Shown: piece after piece, positions 52,101 through 60,182 of the stretch
Numbering within the stretch: position 1 is the first letter of the stretch
Layout: each line of letters begins with the position of its first letter
Assembly: GCF_003570985.1 (NCBI RefSeq)
Contig: NZ_QXIW01000027.1
Location: forward strand, 108,270-172,269
Reading direction: 5' to 3'
DNA length: 64,000 nucleotides
DNA from: Candidatus Cryosericum hinesii
Lineage (GTDB): Bacteria; Caldisericota; Caldisericia; Cryosericales; Cryosericaceae
Made by a program: the position numbers and the translations under genes
The notes under the pieces: model-generated
The model's database searches: none
Seen by the model: only the letters and a program-made list of their open reading frames with translations
What the model was told of the DNA's origin: nothing

Positions 52101-52985
52101 TCAGAGGATGGGAGGAGGCGCCTCTCTCCGCCCGCCCTGAGCTGTGCGGAGGTACCGGCTGACCGTTGTATAGTGGACGCCCAGGTGGACACCGATCTGT
52201 ACGAGCGAATAACCCAGATGGACGGCTGCTGCGACGCGCAATGGGAGCTGCGAGCGTTCACGCCTGACATCGGGTCCGAAGATCTGGGTCAGGGAGGGCC
52301 GCGCAAGCATCAGAAGTATTGCGGCGACCGAGGGCTCGGACGCTCTGCTCACCAGGTGCTCAGTGACCACTTGAACGAACGTCTGTGTTCCCAGGAGGCC
52401 CGGGGGCATCACGTGCGCGAGAGGGGTCGGCTGGCCGATGCCCGCCCGTATGTAGTCGGCATAAGCTGCAACAGCCTCTTCCTGTGTTTGGCCGAAACGA
52501 GACAGCAGAGACTCGGCAGCAAGCGGGGCACTCCGTACGTGGGTACTCATGACCGTCGCCTGGTAACTACTCCAGGGCCATTCCTCGGGGGTGGCGACCA
52601 CAGCGGATGCCACGGGCTGGAGGACGACATGGCGGCAGACCGGAACGAGCCATACGTCGGGTTCCAGGAGGACGGCTCGATAAGCTCCGCGGAAGACTCG
52701 CCCCGAGCATTTATTCTGGCGGTTTACATGCCGCGTGTAGTTACTGATGAACCGATGCATGCCCGTGCCGAGATCTCCATGGGGCGTGTCCACGACGAAA
52801 CTGTAGCGGTCCGGTAACATGCACCACGCGTAAATACGCCAGTCCAGGTCCGTCGCCACCGTCGTGAGGTCAGCGAGGAACTGCAAGCGAGCGTCGTCGC
52901 TCTGCATGATGGACCGACCCGCAGGAGCAACGTCGGAAATCAGATAGACGGCACCTGGGAACTCAATGCGCAACGGTCGAGCCAC
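52101..52985 (-). CDS. RAYT-like (IS200/Y1 transposase family) protein lacking the HUH motif
   Basis: 294 residues. A-R-P-L-R-I-E-F-P-G opens the protein as in REP-associated tyrosine transposases. The place of the HxH metal motif (M-P-N-H-x-H-L) reads M-L-P-D-R-Y-S-F at 56-63, so both histidines are lost. Tyr83 in S-N-Y-T-R-H-V-N, and the G-R-V-F-R-G-A-Y-R block, remain. The C-terminus carries a helix-turn-helix (G-Y-S-L-V-Q-I-G-V-H-L-G). GTG start with AAAGGAGGG upstream. Probably a domesticated DNA-binding protein rather than an active nuclease. Confidence 0.8.
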   Translation of the reverse strand: MARPLRIEFPGAVYLISDVAPAGRSIMQSDDARLQFLADLTTVATDLDWRIYAWCMLPDRYSFVVDTPHGDLGTGMHRFISNYTRHVNRQNKCSGRVFRGAYRAVLLEPDVWLVPVCRHVVLQPVASAVVATPEEWPWSSYQATVMSTHVRSAPLAAESLLSRFGQTQEEAVAAYADYIRAGIGQPTPLAHVMPPGLLGTQTFVQVVTEHLVSRASEPSVAAILLMLARPSLTQIFGPDVRRERSQLPLRVAAAVHLGYSLVQIGVHLGVHYTTVSRYLRTAQGGRREAPPPIL

Positions 52986-53020
52986 AAACCCTCCTTTGCC
53001 GAGAGGCGTGGATGACAATT

Positions 53021-53049
53021 CTATCCACACTGTTCACATGTTATCCACA
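53021..53049. other. Paired DnaA-box-like sites upstream of the RAYT-like and DUF5698 genes
   Basis: CTATCCACA (53021-53029) and TTATCCACA (53041-53049), 20 bp apart, in the divergent spacer. Confidence 0.5.
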
Positions 53050-53165
53050 GCAGCGCAACATTTCAATATCCGACTCCCACGCGTCGACCTTCGCGTACTC
53101 CAGCTTGTGCGGCGGTCAGCGGGCACTATACTTGAACTCGGCAGTACAGGAACGGGAGGTTTCGC

Positions 53166-53696
53166 GTGGCACAGTTCTGGGTAGTAGCCGAGTCAGTCCT
53201 GATCGTGTTCGTCATGAAGTTCGTAGACGTGGCTCTTTCGACTCTCTTCACGAACTTCCTGGTCAGGGGACGCCGCCTGTACACGTTCATCTTTGGGTTT
53301 CTCGAGGTGAACGTCTATCTGGTTAGCCTCGCTCGCGTCCTGAGCAATATGACCATCTACAAGATGCTCGGCTATGCCATTGGTTATTCACTGGGAGCGC
53401 TGTTTGGTATCTGGTTGGAACAGAAGTTGGCTATCGGTAACCAAACTTGGCTGATCATTCCCAACGAGAACCCATACCGACTGGCGTATCATCTGCGCGA
53501 CCGGGGTTTTGGCATCACGACGATTTCAGGGTCGGGCATGGACAGTAACCGCATGATTATCCTGACGACCACAATGCGCAAGAACATTGCACTTCTCAAT
53601 GCATCGCTTGCCGAGCTGGCCCCGGACGCTTTCGTGTCCGTGCTCGACACGCGAACGACGATGGGAGGGCATGTGACTCGAATTCCGAGAGGTTGA
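53166..53696 (+). CDS. UPF0316/DUF5698-family membrane protein
   Basis: 176 residues. Three N-terminal membrane helices contain K-F-V-D-V-A-L-S-T-L, F-L-E-V-N-V-Y-L and G-Y-A-I-G-Y-S-L-G, the family hallmarks. The C-terminal soluble part (about 95-176) is DUF2179-like. Function unknown. GTG start with GGGAGG upstream; a TATACT box lies at about 53127. The stop is 3 bp before the lipoprotein start. Confidence 0.8.
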   Translation: MAQFWVVAESVLIVFVMKFVDVALSTLFTNFLVRGRRLYTFIFGFLEVNVYLVSLARVLSNMTIYKMLGYAIGYSLGALFGIWLEQKLAIGNQTWLIIPNENPYRLAYHLRDRGFGITTISGSGMDSNRMIILTTTMRKNIALLNASLAELAPDAFVSVLDTRTTMGGHVTRIPRG

Positions 53697-53699
53697 ATC

Positions 53700-54977
53700 A
53701 TGATGAAAAGGATTATCTTTCACCGGGCAGAAGTGCACCTCAGAAGCGCCCCTCGCATGGGAAAAAAGTGCTCGGGGGCCTTGAACCAAAGTGCTCGGGG
53801 GGAAGCGCCCCTCGCATGGGAAAAAAGTGCTCGGGGGCTGGCGCTTGGCCTCGCCCTGCTGCTTGTTATTTTCTCTCTCGCCGGCTGTGCTCGCCGAAGC
53901 GCTGTTTCGCTCCGGATCGTCTCTGCGTACTCAGGCAAGGGCGTAGCCAATGCGACGTTGACGTTCACCGGCTCAAGCGGCTCCGAGACCCTCAGCTCGG
54001 ATGCGACCGGAACCGTTTCGGGACAGGTTGAGGCCGATCGGACACAAATGGGTGTCGAAGCTACCGGGTATCAGAAGGCCTTCATGCAGGTGACAGACCT
54101 CACGAAGTTGCCGGCGACTGTCCAGCTGACCCCACTCTTTCTTGGCGTCGGGACGGTGAAATCCGGCGGTCAGCCCGTAGTGGGAGCCTCCGTGACCGTG
54201 TGGAACACGACCACGACGACAGGGTCGGATGGAACGTTCACGTTTGAGGGCCTCGCAGAAGGGACCTATGCGGGAAGAGTCATAAAGCAGGGATTTGCCG
54301 ATGCCACATTCGACCTGGTGATCGCGAAGAACGCCAAGGCGGTCAACGTGACGCTCCAGGAGGGACAACTCCTCCCGCTTTCCTCTCTTGCCACGCTTCC
54401 GGTGTACGAGCTCACAGCCTCGTACCACCGGACACTTGGTGGCGAAGACAAGTCGTTCGACGGTCGTGTCGTCAAGAATGGGAGTGACATCCTTGTGATG
54501 AGTGGTGACCCGGTGAATCCGACGGCATCACTCATGGTCCGCGGTGGAACAGGTTATGTGTTCGACAATGGGGCGTACACTGCCAGCGGCGAGACTGCGG
54601 CGGCAGCTGCGCACGTCCTGCAGGAAAGTTGTGAGGGTCTTCTCGGACTGCCGGCGACATTCTCGCCACGCTTCTTTACCATCGAGAAGCAGCCGCCGGT
54701 ACAGTTGCTGGGGCAAACGTGTGACGTCTGGAGCATGACTGGCCGGTTTATGTTCGAGGGAGAGGCCGTCACGGCCACGGCGACGGTCACCGTGGGCACG
54801 ACAGACGCGCTGGCCAACATTCCGGTGAAGATCGTTCTCAACGCGCGCTCGCAGGAGTTCTTCAATTTTGTCTACGACGCCGTGGTCGAAGTGGTTTCTG
54901 TCGACCAGACACAGGTTGCTGCCCGCTTCCCCCCGAGGACTTTGCCTCAATCCGAGGGGAGCCCTTCTGCTCAGTGA
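53700..54977 (+). CDS. Lipoprotein with carboxypeptidase-regulatory-like domains and repeat-derived ends
   Basis: 425 residues. The signal helix L-A-L-L-L-V-I-F-S-L with lipobox L-A-G-C places the lipid at Cys63. The mature part has two beta-sandwich units (K-G-V-A-N-A-T-L-T-F and V-V-G-A-S-V-T-V, T-T-T-G-S-D-G-T-F-T-F-E-G-L). A larger domain with A-T-A-T-V-T-V and an LolA-like end (about 240-400) follows. The n-region of 46 residues is abnormally long because two repeat copies lie there (residues about 15-27 and 35-47). The last 15 residues come from another copy. Confidence 0.75.
   Translation: MMKRIIFHRAEVHLRSAPRMGKKCSGALNQSARGEAPLAWEKSARGLALGLALLLVIFSLAGCARRSAVSLRIVSAYSGKGVANATLTFTGSSGSETLSSDATGTVSGQVEADRTQMGVEATGYQKAFMQVTDLTKLPATVQLTPLFLGVGTVKSGGQPVVGASVTVWNTTTTTGSDGTFTFEGLAEGTYAGRVIKQGFADATFDLVIAKNAKAVNVTLQEGQLLPLSSLATLPVYELTASYHRTLGGEDKSFDGRVVKNGSDILVMSGDPVNPTASLMVRGGTGYVFDNGAYTASGETAAAAAHVLQESCEGLLGLPATFSPRFFTIEKQPPVQLLGQTCDVWSMTGRFMFEGEAVTATATVTVGTTDALANIPVKIVLNARSQEFFNFVYDAVVEVVSVDQTQVAARFPPRTLPQSEGSPSAQ
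53743..53779 (-). repeat. Structured short repeat, copy B
   Basis: 37-bp unit, read on the minus strand as GCCCC, C, GA, GCA, a T-rich loop, TGC, GA, GGGGC. Identical over 37 bp to copy C, which starts 59 bp later. Coding in the lipoprotein n-region; its internal ATG is in frame. Confidence 0.85.
53788..53801 (-). repeat. Partial repeat copy D
   Basis: AAAGTGCTCGGGGG, the right third of the unit, between copies B and C. Suggests that the array grew by unequal duplication. Confidence 0.55.
53802..53838 (-). repeat. Structured short repeat, copy C
   Basis: Same 37-bp unit as copy B. The 59-bp spacing shifts the frame, so copies B and C encode different residues in the same lipoprotein. Confidence 0.85.
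54928..54966 (+). repeat. Structured short repeat, copy E (lipoprotein 3' end)
   Basis: CCCC, C, GA, GGA, loop, TCC, GA, GGGG. The inner stem GGA/TCC replaces GCA/TGC with pairing kept. It encodes P-P-R-T-L-P-Q-S-E-G-S-P-S at the C-terminus. Confidence 0.75.
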
Positions 54978-54987
54978 GGAACCCAGC

Positions 54988-57900
54988 ATGAGCTTCGTCC
55001 ATCTGCATCTCCACACCGAATATTCACTGCTGGACGGCATGAACAAGATCGGTCCGCTCGTCACCCGTCTCAAGGAGATGGGGCAGACCGCGTGTGCTAT
55101 CACGGACCATGGCAACATGTACGGCGTGCTGGACTTCTACATGAAGATGAAGGACGCCGGGCTCAAGCCGATCATCGGCAGCGAGGTCTATATGGCCCCG
55201 AGCGGCCGCCTCAACAAGGACAAGGAGGCAGGGTTTCCCAATCACCTGATCCTCCTGGCGAAAGACTTCAAGGGCTATCAGAACCTGAGCCACATCGTTT
55301 CCATCGGCTACCTCGAGGGTTTCTACTATAAGCCGCGTGTCGATTATGAAATACTAGAGAAGTACCACGAGGGGATTATCGCCCTGTCCGCCTGTCTCAA
55401 GGGCGAGGTCGCCGAGACGGCAGCAAAGGGCGACGAAGAAAAGGCGCTGACCATTGCCAAGAGGTACCAGAACATCTTCGGCAAAGAGAACTACTTCATC
55501 GAGCTCCAGAACCACAATATCGAAGAGGAACGCCGTGCCCTTCCTATCCTTCGCAGCATCGCGAAGCGCATCGGGGCGAAGACCGTTGCCACGTGTGACA
55601 GCCACTACCTCGGCAAGGACGACTATGCCGCACACGAGGTCCTGCTCTGTGTCCAGACGTTACAGAAGATGACCGACAAGGACCGTATGAGCTTCAACGG
55701 GCCGTACTACCATGTCATGACCGAGGAAGAGATGCGCGAGCGCCTGCCCGAAGACGAGGAGGCTATCCAGAACACCCAGCTTGTTGCCGACATGTGCAAC
55801 GTTGAAATGCCCCTTGGCACCTATCACCTGCCCCGGTACATCGAAGAAGGGCAGACGACGCCATGGGATGCCGAGGTCAACCGCCAGCTGCTGGAGAAAA
55901 TGACCATGGACGGCATTCAGCGCCTCTATCCTCCCGAACAGCTGGAAGAGGCGACGGCCCGGGCGCGGATGGAGCTGGAGACGATCGAGAAGTGTGGGTT
56001 TGTAGATTACTTCCTCATCGTTCAGGATTTCACCCGGTTCGCTCGCCGCAAGGGAATTGCCGTCGGTCCCGGCCGCGGATCTGCCGCCGGCGCCATCGTC
56101 GCTTATGCAACCGGCATCACGGAAGTTGAGCCACTGCGGTACAACCTGCTGTTCGAGCGCTTTCTCAACGCTGCCCGTATCTCGATGCCCGATATCGATA
56201 TGGATTTCGAGGATGCGCGCCGTGGCGAGGTCATCCAGTATGTGCGCGAGCGGTATGGCGAATCCTCAGTTGCCCAGGTGGCGACCTTCGGCAGGATGGA
56301 GGCCAAGCAAGCCGTCCGTGACGTGGGGCGAGCGCTGGGCATGCTTCCCAAAGACACAGACCTGATCTCCAAGCTCATCCCGTTCGGCACGGGCCTCGAG
56401 GACGCTCTCAAGGCGGTCGATCAGCTGAAGAAGATGTACGATGATGGCACGAAGCTGAGCGGCACCACGGTCAAGGAGCTGTTCGATACGGCCATGAAGC
56501 TGGAGGGCGTCAACCGCAATTTCAGCACCCATGCCGCGGGCGTCGTCATCGCCGACACCGAGCTTACCAACTACCTGCCCCTGCAGCGCGACAAGGACGG
56601 CAACGTCATCACACAGTGGGACCATAACCTGGTTGAGGCCTTTGGCCTCCTGAAAATGGACTTCCTGGGCCTTTCCTACCTGGGCGTCATCCAGAACACC
56701 GTCAAGATGGTCAAGGATCAGCTTGGTGTGACGGTGGACATCAGCCACATCGACACGGAGGAACCGGCTGTCTACAAGCTCATCAGCAGCGGCGACACGG
56801 TCGGGGTGTTCCAGATGGAATCCGGTGGCATGAAAGGCGTCGCGGCCGGCGTCCAGCCAACCTCTATCGAAGATCTGACGGCCATCATCTCACTCTATCG
56901 CCCCGGCACCATCAAGGCCGGTGGTATCCAGAAATACATCGACCGCAAGAATGGCAAGGAGAAGGTCAACTACTACCATCCGAGCATTGAGGGTATCCTC
57001 AAACCGACCTATGGCATTATCGTGTACCAGGAACAGATCATGCAGATCGCAAACCGCATGGCCGGGTTCACGATGCAGGAAGCAGACATCCTGCGCAAGG
57101 GCGTCTCCAAGAAAAAGGCGGACATTCTGGCCAAGCAACGGGCCGTCTTCGTCGAGAAGTCGATTGAGAAAGGTGTCCCGAAGAAGACCGCCGAGGACGT
57201 GTTCGCTCTCATCGATTTTTTCGCCGGCTACGGGTTCAACAAATCCCACGGGGTCGCCTACGCCATCATGGTCTACCGGACAGCATGGCTCAAGGCTCAC
57301 TATCTCATTCAATACCTGGCGGCCCTCATGAATTCGGGCATCGATACCGAAGATCGGCTGAAGGAACTGGTCGCCGAGTGCCGCAGCAAGAGTATCCCCA
57401 TTCTTCCACCGGATATCAACAAGTCCGACAAGCTGTTCGCGGTGGAGACGCAGGCCGATGGCTCTCAGAATATCCGGTTTGGTCTGCTTGCCATCAAGAA
57501 CCTGGGTTCAAAGGCGATCGACGAGATCATGGAGGAGCGGTCCAACCGCCCCTATACGACGTTCAAGGACTTCCAGCGGCGCTCCGGTGGGAGCAAGGTC
57601 AACCGCAAGTCCATCGAATGCCTCATCAAGTCCGGAGCGTTCGAAACCCTGGGTGAGGACCGGGTGACCGTTCTCAGGGAATTCAACAACCAGAACGGCA
57701 AGGCACCGATTGTAGACGATTCGACGACGGGCCTGTTTGGCGGCTCGGTGGGCGAACCCGGGGCCTCCGTTTCCTCGTGCGATACAGCGGGTGCGGCGGC
57801 GATGGAGAAGGAAGCGTTTGGGTTCTTTTGCTTCTGCAGCCCCTTCCAGCAGTACGAGTCGCTCCTGGCCAAGTACAACGCGAAGCGCGTTGCGGAATGT

Positions 57901-58434
57901 GCGGATTGTGACGACGGATCCACCGTCACGGTTATGGGTCTGCTTACGTCCGCGAAGACCGCCAAGTCCAAGGCGGGTCACGCCTACGGCAAGTGCACGC
58001 TCGAAGACGACAGCCGCAAGGTGGAGCTGATGGTGTTCGAGTACGTCCTCGGGCAGTTCCAGCCGTGCTTCGACCGCGAGGGAGCCATCGTCCTGGAGGC
58101 GAACGTGCGCATGGATGGTGACGAATTGTCTCTGACGGCCAGGAAGTTCATCGACTTCGTGACGCCTGAACAGGCAAAAGGCTCGAAGCTCATTTCTGTG
58201 ACCCATCCAGTGCTCAAGATCAGAATGACGGAAGAGCAGGTGAACGGCGAGATACTCAAGAACGTCCTCCTCCTCACGCACCATTATCCGGGCAAAGAGC
58301 ATTGGCGCATCCTGTACCGCAACGGAACCGAGCACTGCCTGGAAGTCGGCAACAAGCACTGGGTTACTATTACGCCTGCGCTCCTGAAGGGACTTGCCGA
58401 GATCCTTGGCCCCAGCGGGGTAGACTACTCGTAA
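54988..58434 (+). CDS. dnaE: DNA polymerase III alpha subunit DnaE
   Basis: 1148 residues. PHP domain: H-L-H-L-H-T-E-Y-S-L-L-D at the N-terminus and C-A-I-T-D-H-G-N-M. Polymerase core: V-G-P-G-R-G-S-A-A-G near residue 360, P-D-I-D-M-D-F-E-D near residue 399 and G-Y-G-F-N-K-S-H-G-V-A-Y near residue 748. The OB fold is near residue 975-1060. Start at ATG 54988 with GAGGA upstream. No adjacent exonuclease or PolC. It replicates the chromosome with the DnaN clamp. Confidence 0.96.
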   Translation: MSFVHLHLHTEYSLLDGMNKIGPLVTRLKEMGQTACAITDHGNMYGVLDFYMKMKDAGLKPIIGSEVYMAPSGRLNKDKEAGFPNHLILLAKDFKGYQNLSHIVSIGYLEGFYYKPRVDYEILEKYHEGIIALSACLKGEVAETAAKGDEEKALTIAKRYQNIFGKENYFIELQNHNIEEERRALPILRSIAKRIGAKTVATCDSHYLGKDDYAAHEVLLCVQTLQKMTDKDRMSFNGPYYHVMTEEEMRERLPEDEEAIQNTQLVADMCNVEMPLGTYHLPRYIEEGQTTPWDAEVNRQLLEKMTMDGIQRLYPPEQLEEATARARMELETIEKCGFVDYFLIVQDFTRFARRKGIAVGPGRGSAAGAIVAYATGITEVEPLRYNLLFERFLNAARISMPDIDMDFEDARRGEVIQYVRERYGESSVAQVATFGRMEAKQAVRDVGRALGMLPKDTDLISKLIPFGTGLEDALKAVDQLKKMYDDGTKLSGTTVKELFDTAMKLEGVNRNFSTHAAGVVIADTELTNYLPLQRDKDGNVITQWDHNLVEAFGLLKMDFLGLSYLGVIQNTVKMVKDQLGVTVDISHIDTEEPAVYKLISSGDTVGVFQMESGGMKGVAAGVQPTSIEDLTAIISLYRPGTIKAGGIQKYIDRKNGKEKVNYYHPSIEGILKPTYGIIVYQEQIMQIANRMAGFTMQEADILRKGVSKKKADILAKQRAVFVEKSIEKGVPKKTAEDVFALIDFFAGYGFNKSHGVAYAIMVYRTAWLKAHYLIQYLAALMNSGIDTEDRLKELVAECRSKSIPILPPDINKSDKLFAVETQADGSQNIRFGLLAIKNLGSKAIDEIMEERSNRPYTTFKDFQRRSGGSKVNRKSIECLIKSGAFETLGEDRVTVLREFNNQNGKAPIVDDSTTGLFGGSVGEPGASVSSCDTAGAAAMEKEAFGFFCFCSPFQQYESLLAKYNAKRVAECADCDDGSTVTVMGLLTSAKTAKSKAGHAYGKCTLEDDSRKVELMVFEYVLGQFQPCFDREGAIVLEANVRMDGDELSLTARKFIDFVTPEQAKGSKLISVTHPVLKIRMTEEQVNGEILKNVLLLTHHYPGKEHWRILYRNGTEHCLEVGNKHWVTITPALLKGLAEILGPSGVDYS

Positions 58435-58477
58435 CGGCGGATCCGAGCGTCTCGCCAAGTTGTAAAGGAAATTGAGG

Positions 58478-58505
58478 TTGTCATTCCGACATTCATAGGT
58501 ATACT
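58478..58505 (+). promoter_or_regulatory. Promoter of the rimP-nusA-infB operon
   Basis: TTGTCA (58478-58483), 16-bp spacer, TATACT (58500-58505). The expected start near 58512 gives a leader of about 134 nt. Confidence 0.65.
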
Positions 58506-58549
58506 GTTTAGCGTAATGTCATGAACGTGACAAGTAACTGAGCGACATG

Positions 58550-58576
58550 ACGTCCGAAAGCCCTGCTTTCGGACGT
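58550..58576 (+). terminator. First leader hairpin of the rimP operon
   Basis: A perfect 12-bp stem ACGTCCGAAAGC / GCTTTCGGACGT with a 3-nt loop, followed by TTTC. It could terminate or act as an alternative structure. Confidence 0.6.
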
Positions 58577-58595
58577 TTCATATTAGTGGAAAGCG

Positions 58596-58626
58596 AAAAG
58601 TGGGCGCGCGAGCGAGCCACTTTTTT
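58596..58626 (+). terminator. Second leader hairpin with T tract (attenuator) before rimP
   Basis: AAAAGTGG / CCACTTTT with an inner CGC / GCG stem closed by a GCGA tetraloop, running into TTTTTT and ending 10 bp before the rimP Shine-Dalgarno site. A canonical intrinsic terminator inside the leader. Confidence 0.75.
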
Positions 58627-58645
58627 GTTTCACATGGAGAGATGT

Positions 58646-59104
58646 ATGGACACGAGGTTTGAGGATATTGTGTTGCTGGAAGTGGCGAAGAGCAATACCA
58701 CGCTCGTCGCCATCGAGAACGCTCCGGGCATGGCGAGCGTCGTGCTCATGACGCCGGGGAGAGACATCTCGGTCGATGAGCTTGAGAGCGTCAGCCGGGC
58801 GATCAGTCATGCATTCATTGAGTTGTATGGCGACGACTATCTGCCTGCGTTCGAGGTGACAAGCCCCGGACTGGACCGCGTTCTCAAGACGGCGCGGGAG
58901 CTGGAACTCTTCGCCGGCCGGCTCGTGCGCGTGGCGACCAAGGAGTTCAAGGAGTCCAGGGAGCCGATCATCGGAACGCTGGGAGCATTGGGTGGGGACA
59001 GCCTGCACGTGATGGTGCTCGGTGTAGACCGTGCGTTCGATATGCGGCAGGTGACGAAGATCTCGTTGTGGGACGAGATATTGGGAGGTGCGTATGAGGG
59101 ATGA
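58646..59104 (+). CDS. rimP: Ribosome maturation factor RimP
   Basis: 152 residues. S-P-G-L-D-R-V-L-K-T near residue 73, then F-A-G-R-L-V-R-V and a C-terminal SH3-like barrel, all RimP hallmarks. The ATG at 58646 is preceded by GGAGAG. It overlaps nusA by 11 bp. Helps 30S subunit assembly. The leader carries a terminator, so expression may depend on antitermination. Confidence 0.93.
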   Translation: MDTRFEDIVLLEVAKSNTTLVAIENAPGMASVVLMTPGRDISVDELESVSRAISHAFIELYGDDYLPAFEVTSPGLDRVLKTARELELFAGRLVRVATKEFKESREPIIGTLGALGGDSLHVMVLGVDRAFDMRQVTKISLWDEILGGAYEG

Positions 59105-60182
59105 GCTCCAGAGTGCCATCTATGAGCTGGAGAAGGAACGGGGAATCTCCAGAGAATACATCGTGACGGCGATCAAGGAAGCCTTTGAGGCGGCATACCA
59201 GCAGCAGTACCAGAAAGACAACTTCCTGGTGAAGGCTGACACGGGTACCGGCCTTGTCCGGCTCTATTCACGCAAAACAGTTGTGGCCAAGGTCACGGAC
59301 AGCGACAGTGAGATCACGCTGAAGGACGCCCGTAAGGCGGAGCCAGAGGCGAAGACCGGGAACGACGTGCTTATTCAGGTCAAGATCGAGCAGCTTCCCC
59401 TGTCGGTGATCGTGAAGGCACGCAAGTTCATCGATGACAAGATCAAGGAACGTGAGAACGACCTGGTCTATGAGCGCTTTCACTCACAGGTGGGCACTCT
59501 GGTCAATGGCGAGGTCCTGCGCCAGAACAAAGAGGGATTGCTTATCAACCTTGCCCGGTGCGAAGGAATCATGCCGAAGGATCAGCAGATTCCCGGCGAA
59601 CGGCTGCGCTTTCAGGGTGTCGCTAAGGCGCTTATCCTGTCGGTCGACAAGTCGGCGCAGGGACCGCGCGTGGTCCTGACGCGGTCACATCCTGACTTCA
59701 TCCAGCGTCTCATAGAACTGGAGGTCCCCGAGGTCGGCTCAGGTCTCGTTGAGGTCAAGCGCATCGTCCGCGAGGCGGGCCAACGCGCAAAGGTCGCCGT
59801 CTTCAGCCGCGATCCTAAGATCGATCCAGTGGGCGCAGTCATTGGGCCGATGGGTGGACGCATCCGTGCAGTATCGCGTGAGATCGCGTTTGAGCACATC
59901 GATGTCATCCGCTATGATCCAAATCCCGCGAAATACGCAATCAACGCCTTCAGCCCCGCCAAGGTGCTGGACGCAGAACGCAGGCCGGAGGACGGCACCT
60001 TCGTGGTGCACGCCACCGCTGAGGCGTTTCCCGTCGCCCTGGGTAAGGGCGGGGTCAATGTCCGGCTTGTAGAGCGGTTATTGGACGCGAAGGTGGAACT
60101 CGTTCAGATAGAGGAAGGGCAGCCGCAAGCGGCCCCAACCCATGAGGCAGGTGAGACGCATGAAGAAAGTACGAATCTATGA
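59094..60182 (+). CDS. nusA: Transcription termination/antitermination factor NusA
   Basis: 362 residues. The N-terminal polymerase-binding domain has I-V-T-A-I-K-E-A-F-E-A-A-Y, then S1 and two KH domains. D-P-V-G-A-V-I-G-P-M-G-G-R-I-R near residue 246 is the KH1 core and V-A-L-G-K-G-G-V-N-V-R-L near residue 312 the KH2 one. The C-terminal acidic repeats of E. coli are missing, as in most bacteria. The start ATG 59094 has GGAGG 5 nt upstream. It may act on the leader terminator of its own operon. Confidence 0.95.
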   Translation: MRDELQSAIYELEKERGISREYIVTAIKEAFEAAYQQQYQKDNFLVKADTGTGLVRLYSRKTVVAKVTDSDSEITLKDARKAEPEAKTGNDVLIQVKIEQLPLSVIVKARKFIDDKIKERENDLVYERFHSQVGTLVNGEVLRQNKEGLLINLARCEGIMPKDQQIPGERLRFQGVAKALILSVDKSAQGPRVVLTRSHPDFIQRLIELEVPEVGSGLVEVKRIVREAGQRAKVAVFSRDPKIDPVGAVIGPMGGRIRAVSREIAFEHIDVIRYDPNPAKYAINAFSPAKVLDAERRPEDGTFVVHATAEAFPVALGKGGVNVRLVERLLDAKVELVQIEEGQPQAAPTHEAGETHEESTNL

